The notes beneath the pieces were generated by a model that was not told the origin of the DNA, did not search any database, and saw only the letters and a program-made list of their open reading frames with translations. Of a stretch of 63,852 nt of DNA, positions 39,867-48,188 are shown piece after piece. The position numbers and the translations under genes are program-made. Each line of letters begins with the position of its first letter. Position 1 is the stretch's first letter. This DNA is from Mucilaginibacter sp. (GTDB taxonomy: Bacteria; Bacteroidota; Bacteroidia; Sphingobacteriales; Sphingobacteriaceae): assembly GCA_025352225.1 (NCBI GenBank), contig JANXTT010000148.1, forward strand, positions 1 to 63,852, written 5' to 3'.

Positions 39867-42536
39867 ATGAAAAAAATAATGATCGTGGCGATAATGCTTT
39901 GTTTAAAGCAGTTCGCATTCGCCCAAAAAGATATGCAAAATATGGCTGGTATGCAAAAGCAGCAGCCTGTTACCTATACCTGCCCGATGCACCCCCGTAT
40001 CCATGCCTCCAAACCGGGTAATTGCCCTAAATGTGGCATGAAGTTGATTAAAGAAAAGCCTAGAGCTGTACCTGTAAAATCCGTTGGTATGCAAATGCCG
40101 ATGAAAATACCCACTAAAAAAACGGGTGATATGGGTGGAATGAAAATGGACGGGATGAACATAGATCAGGAAAAAAAGACCCCATCTCCTGAAAAGGCAG
40201 ATGGTATGACCATGTCGATGAAAGATACTGGTAAAAAAATGAATGATATGAGTGGGATGAAAATGGACGATGCTACCGCGTCTGATATGAAAAACGCTCA
40301 AGCGAGCTTAGGCCCCATTAGGATACTAACGAATAATACGCCGCCACATACCGTTCGGTATGACCTGTACATCGCGGATACGATCGTAAATTTTGGAGGC
40401 AAATCTAAACCTGCCATTGCGGTCAACGGAAGTATCCCTATGCCTACCCTAACTTTTACGGAAGGTGATACCGCAGAGATCTATGTACATAATAAATTGA
40501 AGGAAGAAACCTCATTGCATTGGCACGGCCTTTATTTGCCAAACCGTTATGATGGAGTGCCCAATCTGACGCAAATGCCCATCATGCCGGGTGAGACCCA
40601 TTTGTACAAATTTCCTATCAAACAGCATGGCACACATTGGTATCATAGCCATACGGGTTTACAAGAGCAAATTGGTATGTATGGTGCGTTTATTATGAAT
40701 AAACGAAAGGAATGGGATGTCCCTACTTTACCTGTTGTATTGAGTGAGTGGACAAATATGAACCCTAAAGAAGTTGATCGTAGTTTACATGCCGCCTCCG
40801 ACTGGTTCGCTATTCAAAAAGGAACGACCCAAAGCTACGCTGAAGCCGTCAGGTCTGGTTATTTTAAAACAAAAGTAACCAATGAGTGGAAAAGGATGAG
40901 TGCAATGGACGTGAGTGATGTTTATTATGATTCCTTCCTGATTAACGGTAAGAATCAAAACGCGCAGCCACAATATAAAGCTGGTGATAAAGTAAGGCTG
41001 CGGATAGCGAATGCTGGCGCGTCATCCTACTTCTGGCTCAAATACGCAGGTGGTAAAGTTACAGTGGTTGCTACCGATGGCAATGATGTAGAACCTGTTG
41101 AAGTAGACAGGCTGATCATCGCACCATCTGAAACATACGATATAGTGGTTACTATTCCGCAAAATAAAAGCTATGAGTTTTTGGTAACACCCGAAGATCG
41201 CACAAGGTCGGCTTCGCTATGGCTGGGTAGCGGCGAAAAAGTAGCGGCTGAAAAAATGCCTAAGCTGAAATACTTCGCCGGAATGAAGATGATGAACGAG
41301 ATGATGGATATGAGCGGTAACATGGTTAAAATGGAAGGCATGGCGATGCAGAATCAAACGATGGATATGAATACCGTAATGTACCCCGAAATAACAGGTG
41401 CGGATAAACCGGCAGCAGAAGGCAAAATAGCCACTAAGCCGGGCATGCAGATGCCGAATGATAAAAGCATGGCAGGTATGAATATGGCTGCAGACAATTC
41501 TGACATTGTAACACTGAACTACGGGATGCTTCGTGATCCGCATAATACGACTTTACCTAAAGGCCCGATGAGGGAATTGAAGTTTGACCTCACAGGTAAT
41601 ATGAACCGTTATGTGTGGACTATGGATAATAAAACGGTATCTGAATCGGATAGGATATTGATCAAGAAAGGTGAAAATCTGAGGATCATCTTGTACAATA
41701 ACAGTATGATGCGCCATCCGATGCACCTGCATGGGCACGATTTTAGGGTGATCAACGGCCAGGGTAAAAATGCGCCTATGAAGAACGTTGTTGATATTAT
41801 GCCGATGGAAAAAGACACCATTGAATTTAATGCATCAGAACCGGGTGGCGATTGGTTTTTTCACTGCCATATTTTATACCACATGATGAGCGGTATGGGC
41901 AGGATATTCAGTTACGAGAACTCGCCTCCGAATCCGGAAATTCCTGATCCAAAGTTGGCACAACGGATGTTAAACCGCGACGACCAAATGCCGCATTTGA
42001 TGGGCAAGATAGGTATGGAAAGCAACGGCAGTGATGGAGAGGTAATGATGTCTAACACCCGGTGGAAAGCAAGTACCTTGTGGCATTTAGGCACAGATGC
42101 AAAAATGGGATATGAAAGCGAAACCATGTTAGGCCATTATATTGGGCGTAACCAATGGCTATATCCATACGTCGGCTTTGATTATCATTACAAAGAATTT
42201 AATCCTAATGAAAAGAATATTTTTGGCAGCGACTATAAAAACATGTTCGGGCAGATCAGTAACAAAGAACACAGACGTACGGTAGTTGCCGGTGTTGCTT
42301 ATACTTTGCCGATGCTTTTTGTTGCGGATGCCCGTATTGATGGCGAAGGTAAGTTGCGTTTCCAGTTGGGACGGGAAGATATACCTATTTCAAACCGCTT
42401 ACGGTTCAACCTCATGGTCAATACAGATAAGGAATATGCAGCAGGTTTCCGGTATATTTTTACCAAATATTTCTCTTTATCAACACACTATGATAGTGAT
42501 ATGGGCTTAGGCGGAGGGTTGACGGTTACTTATTGA
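39867..42536 (+). CDS. CopA-type multicopper oxidase with N-terminal HMBD and C-terminal outer-membrane barrel-like domain
   Basis: The 889-residue exported protein oxidises or sequesters Cu(I). After the signal peptide (about 1-20) comes a heavy-metal-binding domain (about 36-64, YTCPMHP...CPKCGMKL), Met-rich linkers (MxGM repeats, about 75-140 and 475-535), and the cupredoxin domains. Copper sites are LHWHGLY, HWYHSHTG, HPMHLHGHDF and HCHILYHMMSGM. From about 715 to the end (aromatic Tyr terminus) the sequence has alternating short strands with G/Y/F-rich turns (FGSDYKNMFG, AGFRYIFTKYFSL) resembling a CopB-type barrel. Last gene of the copper operon. Confidence 0.9.
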   Translation: MKKIMIVAIMLCLKQFAFAQKDMQNMAGMQKQQPVTYTCPMHPRIHASKPGNCPKCGMKLIKEKPRAVPVKSVGMQMPMKIPTKKTGDMGGMKMDGMNIDQEKKTPSPEKADGMTMSMKDTGKKMNDMSGMKMDDATASDMKNAQASLGPIRILTNNTPPHTVRYDLYIADTIVNFGGKSKPAIAVNGSIPMPTLTFTEGDTAEIYVHNKLKEETSLHWHGLYLPNRYDGVPNLTQMPIMPGETHLYKFPIKQHGTHWYHSHTGLQEQIGMYGAFIMNKRKEWDVPTLPVVLSEWTNMNPKEVDRSLHAASDWFAIQKGTTQSYAEAVRSGYFKTKVTNEWKRMSAMDVSDVYYDSFLINGKNQNAQPQYKAGDKVRLRIANAGASSYFWLKYAGGKVTVVATDGNDVEPVEVDRLIIAPSETYDIVVTIPQNKSYEFLVTPEDRTRSASLWLGSGEKVAAEKMPKLKYFAGMKMMNEMMDMSGNMVKMEGMAMQNQTMDMNTVMYPEITGADKPAAEGKIATKPGMQMPNDKSMAGMNMAADNSDIVTLNYGMLRDPHNTTLPKGPMRELKFDLTGNMNRYVWTMDNKTVSESDRILIKKGENLRIILYNNSMMRHPMHLHGHDFRVINGQGKNAPMKNVVDIMPMEKDTIEFNASEPGGDWFFHCHILYHMMSGMGRIFSYENSPPNPEIPDPKLAQRMLNRDDQMPHLMGKIGMESNGSDGEVMMSNTRWKASTLWHLGTDAKMGYESETMLGHYIGRNQWLYPYVGFDYHYKEFNPNEKNIFGSDYKNMFGQISNKEHRRTVVAGVAYTLPMLFVADARIDGEGKLRFQLGREDIPISNRLRFNLMVNTDKEYAAGFRYIFTKYFSLSTHYDSDMGLGGGLTVTY

Positions 42537-42543
42537 AATTAAG

Positions 42544-42569
42544 AAAGGCTGTCAAATTTGACAGCCTTT
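42544..42569 (+). terminator. Terminator of the copper operon
   Basis: A 26-bp perfect palindrome (arms AAAGGCTGTCAAA and TTTGACAGCCTTT) begins 8 nt after the multicopper oxidase stop codon. Confidence 0.8.
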
Positions 42570-42589
42570 GTAATAAAATCATTTTATTC

Positions 42590-42870
42590 TTATATTCCGG
42601 GTTCATGATCAATCATTCTGCTGGTTGTACGTCCATGTTTACCAGCACTAACAAATTCGGTTTTTACATTGCCAAATGAAGGAACTTCGTGAGGATTCGG
42701 CGGAGTAACATCAATCGATTCGCTATACGACGCATACCATTCTGTTGCTGTTCCAACTCTGTCTGATTTGGATAATCGGGCCTACCCTGTTCCGAAGTAT
42801 TCTTTTCAGAGATTTGATTTTTTGAATGCTCCTTACTTTGTGGGGATTTTTTATTTTGAGATTTTATAAT
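42590..42870 (-). pseudogene. Small conserved hypothetical gene, frameshifted
   Basis: Two minus-strand frames carry protein-like sequence. The upstream frame has QSKEHSKNQISEKN and RPDYPNQTE. After a shift near 42770 the downstream frame has WYASYSESIDVTPPNPHEVP, SFGNVKTEFVSAGKHGRTTS and RMIDHEPGI, stopping at 42590-42592. The second half looks like a short Sphingobacteriaceae accessory protein seen near mobile elements, from memory. No clear start codon is found. Function unknown. Confidence 0.4.
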
Positions 42871-42962
42871 TTTTTAATTTATGATTAATAAATAATCATT
42901 TCAATTAATTGTTTCGAATGGTAAAAAGCGTGGCGTAAAAGCACATAAAAATAAGGTAGTTA

Positions 42963-43443
42963 TTAGACATCCATATCGTCAATACCGTATTTCCATTGCA
43001 TAAAAGATCGGATATGGTCCAATGATGTGCAGTAACGCTCTAATGTACCTAATGCGAATTCCTGGCCTACCAATTCCTTTACTTGATCATTATGATGCTG
43101 GAAAACATCTAATATCATTTTCCTTTCAGAGTCCCTTCCTGAAAGGATACTCTTTAGAGATTCTGCTGTCACAGCTTTGTTCGATTCTATCAAGATTCTT
43201 TTGGCCTAAAATATTTTCGAGTTTAAAGTGTCAAGAAAACTGTTTAAAGTCCTTGCATCTTCTTTGTTACCCATTGCTCGGCCGGATTCAGAGCTCCAGC
43301 GAGAGGTCTCGCAAAGCCTTTTTGTGGAGATTTCTACGGGGCTTGCCATTAACGGTAATTTTAATGTAAATGTACATGGGTCCCTTTTTGTAGTTTTTAG
43401 GTTGTTTAAGAAAGAATAACAACCCGAAGCTTTTTTCTAACAT
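42963..43443 (-). pseudogene. Tyrosine recombinase/integrase N-terminal remnant
   Basis: Starting at an ATG at 43443 one frame gives FFLKQPKNYKKGPMYIYIKI, the arm-binding domain start of Bacteroidota integrases. After a shift, EISTKR and GNKEDARTLNSFLDTLNSKI follow, with an in-frame TAG where Glu is expected. The last piece (43193-42963) is TAESLKSILSG and LVGQEFALGTLERY. The catalytic domain is absent. This is therefore a dead integrase truncated at 42963, marking an old mobile-element edge just ahead of the defence island. Confidence 0.75.
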
Positions 43444-44607
43444 AATACTACGTTTTAAAGATTAACAAATATCGATAAGTAGTACTTGACAATCAAAATG
43501 TTTATCGCGAAAACATTTTGTATATCAATATGTTACAAGGTTTTCGGCGCGTATTTTTTATATTTAAAAGAACGCTACGAATGACGCAACGCAGGATTGC
43601 TTTTATTTGAATGATTTGGTATATTATATAAAATAAAAAAGCCTCTAAATCAACGATTTAAAGGCTTTTGATGCTTTTTGATATCAATATCAGCGGAGAG
43701 TTAGGGTAATGAACCTTGTCTTTACCGCAGTTATTTTCAGTGAGTTATGTCGTCATATTTTATCCACTACACGAATCACGCATTGTCATCGTAAGTAAAG
43801 CAAATCGTTATTCAAATATAGAGAGAATAATTGAATGATTTACAAATCTATTGCATTACTTTATATGCAGAACTTTCTAATTAATTATAAATACGTATAA
43901 TAGAAGGGGGACTATTTGTCCATTGTGATCCCGCTGGGATAATTTGTTATCCTTCAACGAGTCATTTATATGCTATTAGGCGCTTTTAAAAGCACTTTTT
44001 TCATTTCAAATCAAAACAGGGCACCAATTATTTTGACATGATTTAAAACGTTTTAAGAACGTTTGGTTATCCTGTTACAAGGATACAAATCCCATAGTAT
44101 TTATAAAAATTTATAATCTGTAGTTCCGGTAGAGGGAAGCGGCAAAAGTTCTAACTTTCATAACGATATAGAGGCTATTGTCTCTGGAAATAAAATTATT
44201 GGAACCACAACCCATTTTAAATAAAGGTTTGATTTCCCAACTGTGAATAAATGTTTTGATAAAGCTTTCAATTAAACAATGTTCAGTTATCCGTTATTGA
44301 CCTAAGCTAGCTATGTTTAATGTCAGAATAAGCACTCCACTTTTCGCCAAACGTTGCGAGCCTGGGGGATTGATATGGCGTTATGCTTTATAACTGAGGA
44401 ATATAGTTATGGGTTTTGGCAACCAATTTAAAAAGACGGCACGACTGAAAGATAAAGTACCAATCTGTTGGAGAAGAAATAGATGATACACTGTAACACA
44501 ACTCAGGCGATCAAATCCACTGCTAAAGTGCTTAAGTATTATTAAACACCTTGTAATTTCTTCCGAAAGGGAAAGTCCATCTGACGAATACAGCGATTAA
44601 TTTATGT
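43444..44607. other. 1.16-kb stretch without genes
   Basis: Both strands are full of stops and no protein family could be recognised. The only clear structure is a hairpin with an AAAAGCCT / AGGCTTTT stem at 43640-43673, terminator-like. The AT-rich, structureless sequence between a dead integrase and the defence operon looks like decayed mobile DNA. Confidence 0.6.
43640..43673. terminator. Hairpin with AAAGCCT/AGGCTTT stem
   Basis: The stem pairs AAAAGCCT with AGGCTTTT and AAATC with GATTT around a short loop. It is in a gene-free region, so the gene it once served is gone or unidentified. Confidence 0.55.
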
Positions 44608-44646
44608 TTTGCTTTTTGTTACCTTTTTAGATATATTTGTAACAAA
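44608..44646 (+). promoter_or_regulatory. Promoter with overlapping 8-bp inverted-repeat operator for the six-gene operon
   Basis: A Bacteroidota-type promoter is visible: -33 TTTG (44608-44611), 20-nt spacer, -7 TATATTTG (44632-44639). It is overlapped by a perfect inverted repeat TTTGTTAC (44615-44622) and GTAACAAA (44639-44646), so a bound protein would block RNA polymerase. The first gene encodes an AbiEi-type winged-helix regulator, a natural candidate for binding here. Confidence 0.7.
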
Positions 44647-45240
44647 TTGAACTCAACTCACCAACTTGTAGCTAAACAGATCAGTCGCTTTTCGGCGGGC
44701 GAACTAGTATTTCCTGCCGATTTTCGCGGCATGGGTTCAGAAGATGCGATCAAAATGAGCCTAAGCCGGCATACCAAAGAAAAACGATTGGAACGGTTAG
44801 GGCATGGTGTTTATTTGAAGGCTGGCAAAACTGCAAAAACGCCAACCCCGGAAATCGTTGCAACAGCCATCGCCAGGAAAGAACGGGTCAGGATCAGACC
44901 CGATGGGCAGTTTGCTTTATTTCAGTTAGGAATGACCAATGTAAAGCCGGGCCTGGTCTATTTAACCGACGGGGAGCCGCGAAGTATTAAAATTGGTAAA
45001 CAACGCCTGATATTCAAATCTACTACAGCTAAAAAACTATCGCTTTCAGATAGCACCAGCGGGCTGTTGGTACTGGCTCTGGACGAAATCGGGAAAGACA
45101 AAGTAACCGACGAAGTGCTGGCACAGATCACTAACAAATTGATCACTATTGATAAAAATAAATGGTCAAAAGACCTCCAGTTGGCTTCTGGCTGGATATA
45201 TAACTTATTACACAAACTCTATCAACAAACAGCAATATGA
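44647..45240 (+). CDS. DUF6088 / AbiEi-type antitoxin-like regulator
   Basis: The 197-residue protein fits the DUF6088 family: an N-terminal winged helix (VFPADFRGMGSEDAIKMSLS then RLERLGHGVYLK) and a C-terminal AbiEi-like domain with YLTDGEPRSIKIGKQRLIFK. AbiEi-type antitoxins repress their own promoter. No AbiEii toxin follows. The start is a TTG at 44647, only 7 nt after the -7 box, so the transcript is probably leaderless; the family alignment supports this start because the next Met is inside the winged helix. It overlaps the glycosylase gene by 4 nt (ATGA). Confidence 0.82.
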   Translation: MNSTHQLVAKQISRFSAGELVFPADFRGMGSEDAIKMSLSRHTKEKRLERLGHGVYLKAGKTAKTPTPEIVATAIARKERVRIRPDGQFALFQLGMTNVKPGLVYLTDGEPRSIKIGKQRLIFKSTTAKKLSLSDSTSGLLVLALDEIGKDKVTDEVLAQITNKLITIDKNKWSKDLQLASGWIYNLLHKLYQQTAI

Positions 45241-46019
45241 AAACGATAAACCTAGCGAATGATTCGGAAATTGCCTGGAAGCTTTTATGCGATGCCGCGC
45301 GGCAGTTACCTAGTGAAGATCATGAACTCATGCCTGGTGTAAAATGGGGTGACTACGCGCAGCTTTATACGCCCGCTTTTTGGAAGATCCAATATATATC
45401 GCACATGCAGCGGCAGGAACCAAGGCAATTTTATAAACTGGGGAACACCATTTTAGAAGAGATCGTGGTTTGTTTGCTTGGGGGATTTGGCATGCCGTCA
45501 GAAGTCGGTTTAGCGGCCTTTGATCGGCTGAAAAAACGAAAGTTGATCGTTCCAGGCGTTAGCTGGGCACGACTATTTCAAGCACTGAGTCAGCCATTTG
45601 ACTTATCAGATGGCAGAAAAGTGACCTATCGGTTTTACAATCAAAGAACGAAGTATTTGTTCAAATTACTGAATAGAGAAGATTTGAACGCGATACCCCT
45701 TTACAGCGATTTAGAACTGCGGAACTGGCTCTTAACGGTAGATGGTATCGGATTAAAAACAGCCTCCTGGATCACCCGCAATTGGTTGGACAGCGATCGG
45801 GTTGCCATACTGGATATTCATATTCTTCGGGCTGGACTATTGGCAGGATTTTATGAAAAGGAGTATGATTTGAATAGGTATTATTTGACTTTGGAGAAGC
45901 AATATCTGTCATTTTGTGATGCACTCGAAGTATCATCAGGTATTATGGATGCAATTATTTGGGAATTCATGAAAAAAACCAATAGATTAGCAATTAGTGC
46001 ATTGAAGCACACCAATTAA
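45237..46019 (+). CDS. OGG/AGOG-like HhH-GPD DNA glycosylase
   Basis: The 260-residue protein belongs to the helix-hairpin-helix GPD superfamily of base-excision glycosylases. The hairpin VDGIGLKTA (about 168-176) contains a candidate catalytic Lys174, and the essential Asp is D193 in ILDIHILRA. The N-terminal helical part resembles 8-oxoguanine glycosylases of the OGG2/AGOG type. OGG-like proteins accompany QueC-like proteins in type IV CBASS (Cap11), which suggests a role in recognising or removing a purine-like base rather than housekeeping repair. It overlaps DUF6088 by 4 nt. Confidence 0.8.
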   Translation: MKTINLANDSEIAWKLLCDAARQLPSEDHELMPGVKWGDYAQLYTPAFWKIQYISHMQRQEPRQFYKLGNTILEEIVVCLLGGFGMPSEVGLAAFDRLKKRKLIVPGVSWARLFQALSQPFDLSDGRKVTYRFYNQRTKYLFKLLNREDLNAIPLYSDLELRNWLLTVDGIGLKTASWITRNWLDSDRVAILDIHILRAGLLAGFYEKEYDLNRYYLTLEKQYLSFCDALEVSSGIMDAIIWEFMKKTNRLAISALKHTN

Positions 46020-46031
46020 TAAACCTATCCC

Positions 46032-46364
46032 ATGTCAGGAAGCGGAGATTCAGATTTTTCAACCGGAGGCGGCGGCAATGCGCAACAAGACTGCCGTTCG
46101 TTAAGCGGGCAGGGGACGATTATGTCGCCGGCGCCGGCAGTTTTAGCCACGTTAAATGTTAACGACTATTTGGATATTAAGTTGCGAACGGTTACCTCGC
46201 TTCAAGGGGTTACCCTCGGTGGACAAGTGGTTGGCGGCGTATTTGTAAATCCCGGTAGTCTCCAATCGGCAATTATTGCCTGTATCAATGACGGTAATGA
46301 ATACCAGGGGCGTATCACTTCGCTGGTCGGCGGCCTGTGTGAACTTTTCATTTCCGTGAAATGA
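46032..46364 (+). CDS. Gly-rich 110-aa protein, candidate modification substrate
   Basis: No family recognised. The N-terminus MSGSGDSDFSTGGGGN is flexible and glycine-rich. Residues about 35-110 form a compact beta-rich domain (VNDYLDIKLRTV, GVTLGGQVVGGVFVNPG, YQGRITSLVGGLCELFISVK) with cysteines at about 21, 84 and 102. Its stop overlaps the start of the next gene (ATGA), so it is translated in step with the PfkB-NDT fusion. A small flexible-tailed protein next to a QueC-like enzyme could be a protein substrate for nucleobase attachment; that is inference from context only. Confidence 0.72.
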   Translation: MSGSGDSDFSTGGGGNAQQDCRSLSGQGTIMSPAPAVLATLNVNDYLDIKLRTVTSLQGVTLGGQVVGGVFVNPGSLQSAIIACINDGNEYQGRITSLVGGLCELFISVK

Positions 46365-47575
46365 TAGTTGTCGGTGGTACCTATGACGAGTTTTGTTTTG
46401 AACCTCGGTGGGAGAAAAAGTTTGGCTCGGGACTCCGGGCCTGTTGGGTATTAGGTCGTCTTGACCCTAATCAGCCCATCGCATATCATACTTTTGGTGA
46501 TGATGAAACCAAAAATTACCTGGAGCAGGTTGCCGGTGAGATCAAATTAACCTACAACCTATCGCCAATAAAAAAAGCCGTCCAGTTCAAGTACGATTAT
46601 CCATTAGCGGACCCTATTGTTGCGCCGCGCCCGGATACCTTAAAATTTGCAAATAACAATATCGACGTTAGCGGCGATAGTATCCTTTATTATGGAATGA
46701 TCGAGGGAAACGCGGCGGTGCATGGAAATAAAGTGATTTATGATCCGCAGTCGCCCTCTAACCCGGTACCTTTTTCTGCGACCGGCTCAACTGCCAAACG
46801 TTTAGCCATGGTCATTAATATTGTTGAGGCAAAAAAGATTTTAGGTCAGAAAGAAACTGATCTGGCCGCGATCGAAGATTTCTTTTTTAACCAGGAGGGC
46901 GCCGAAATTCTGATCATTAAAATGGGGGCAAAAGGCGCATTGATTAAAACTAAGACCGGCCAGGAGGCAATCATACCGGTTTATGAAACCAAATCCATTT
47001 GGCCAATCGGATCTGGTGATGTGTTCGCTGCTTCATTTGCGCATCACTGGGTAAAAACAGATGACGCTGTTTTAGCGGCCAGCTACGCTTCTTGGGACAC
47101 GGCGGTTTATTGCAGCACCAGGAATTTTAATTTTATTCCTTTTGAAAGCGATCCGGAAATTAAACCGTTTATCATTCAGCATTACCCTAAAGAGCAAGTT
47201 TATCTCGCCGGGCCTTTTTTTACATTTTCTGAACGCTGGCTGATCGATCAGATCTATCATTGCTTGATCCACATGAACCTAAATGTATTTTCACCATGGC
47301 ATCATGTGGGTTTGGGAGAAGCGTCCGTTGTCGTTCCATTAGATATCAAGGGCTTAAATGAATCGAAATTGATTTTTGCGGTGCTGGACGGACTGGATTC
47401 CGGAACCTTATTTGAAATAGGCTTCGGGATAGCCAAAGAATGTACCGTTATTGGTTATGTCGAGAATGAGAGTACGGAGAGTATCAAAATGCTGGAAGGT
47501 ACCAATTGCGTTATCGAGAAAGATCTCACCACGGCGATTTATAAATGTCTTTGGGCCCTGGCAAAACATGAGTAA
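46361..47575 (+). CDS. PfkB-family kinase fused to nucleoside 2-deoxyribosyltransferase
   Basis: The 404-residue protein has two domains. Residues about 1-262 form a PfkB/ribokinase fold with a degenerate start (VVGGTYDEF), DFFFNQEGAEILIIKMGAKG and the anion-hole/catalytic segment IGSGDVFAAS with Asp220. Residues about 278-404 form a nucleoside 2-deoxyribosyltransferase: YLAGPFF, D343 and D346 in LDGLDSGT, and nucleophile E352 in LFEIGFG. Together they could phosphorylate a nucleoside and exchange or release its base. The 3' end overlaps the QueC-like start by 8 nt. Substrate not known. Confidence 0.85.
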   Translation: MIVVGGTYDEFCFEPRWEKKFGSGLRACWVLGRLDPNQPIAYHTFGDDETKNYLEQVAGEIKLTYNLSPIKKAVQFKYDYPLADPIVAPRPDTLKFANNNIDVSGDSILYYGMIEGNAAVHGNKVIYDPQSPSNPVPFSATGSTAKRLAMVINIVEAKKILGQKETDLAAIEDFFFNQEGAEILIIKMGAKGALIKTKTGQEAIIPVYETKSIWPIGSGDVFAASFAHHWVKTDDAVLAASYASWDTAVYCSTRNFNFIPFESDPEIKPFIIQHYPKEQVYLAGPFFTFSERWLIDQIYHCLIHMNLNVFSPWHHVGLGEASVVVPLDIKGLNESKLIFAVLDGLDSGTLFEIGFGIAKECTVIGYVENESTESIKMLEGTNCVIEKDLTTAIYKCLWALAKHE

Positions 47576-48188
47576 AGGAATTCTTTTATCGGGCGGCATG
47601 GACTCCATTGCGTTAGCATATTGGAAAAAACCCGATACGGCGATCACCATTAATTATGGACAAGCCGCTGCCGAAACGGAGATCAGAACCAGTGTAGTTG
47701 TCGCTAAGGAATTAGGGATTGAACATCATATCATTAATATCGACTGTAGTAGTTTAGGGAGCGGCGATTTGATCAATGACAATTCCATCGAAGCGTCGCC
47801 ATCCTCGGAATGGTGGCCGTACCGAAATCAATTGTTGATTTCTTTAGCCTGCATGAAAGGGATTACGTTAGGCTTAACCGAATTGATGGTGGGCTCGGTA
47901 AAATCAGATGGCTTCCATAAAGACGGCACTACCGGTTTTTTTAAGCGTATCAGTTCCCTCATGGAATACCAGGAAGGAAATATCAAGATCACTAGCCCCT
48001 GTATCCATCTTTCAACCCTAGAGCTCATCAAAGCTTCTGGCATACCCAAATCTCTACTGCATTGGGCGCACTCCTGTCACAAATCGAACATACCTTGCTG
48101 TAATTGCCGGGGCTGCAATAAATATCGTCAAACGCTCACCGAATTATACCGAACTGATGAAGAATCCCCAGCCCAGGACCAATGAACA
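47568..48188 (+). CDS. QueC-like PP-loop enzyme
   Basis: QueC uses ATP to convert 7-carboxy-7-deazaguanine to the nitrile preQ0. This 205-residue paralogue has the PP-loop SGGMDS (8-13) and the C-terminal zinc-binding cysteines C170, C177 or C178, C180 and C183 (SCHKSNIPCCNCRGC). The start at 47568 puts the PP-loop at the usual place; the frame open from 47451 is only overlap with the upstream gene. No queD, queE or queF is nearby, so it is not a queuosine-pathway gene. QueC-like proteins in defence (Cap9, QatC) are the closest context. The stop codon is at about 48183-48185. Confidence 0.86.

Noticed and set aside
39903..40301. His-rich antisense ORF within the copper oxidase
   Set aside because: It is the complement of Met-rich codons (ATG becomes CAT), a composition artefact.
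44130..44224. Short frame with GSGKSSNFHND as a Walker-type remnant
   Set aside because: It is under 35 codons, a stop lies directly upstream, and no family pattern continues.
47568..48188. Calling the QueC-like gene the queuosine-pathway queC
   Set aside because: No queD, queE, queF or tgt nearby, and it overlaps PfkB-NDT and flavoenzyme genes, so a pathway role is not supported.
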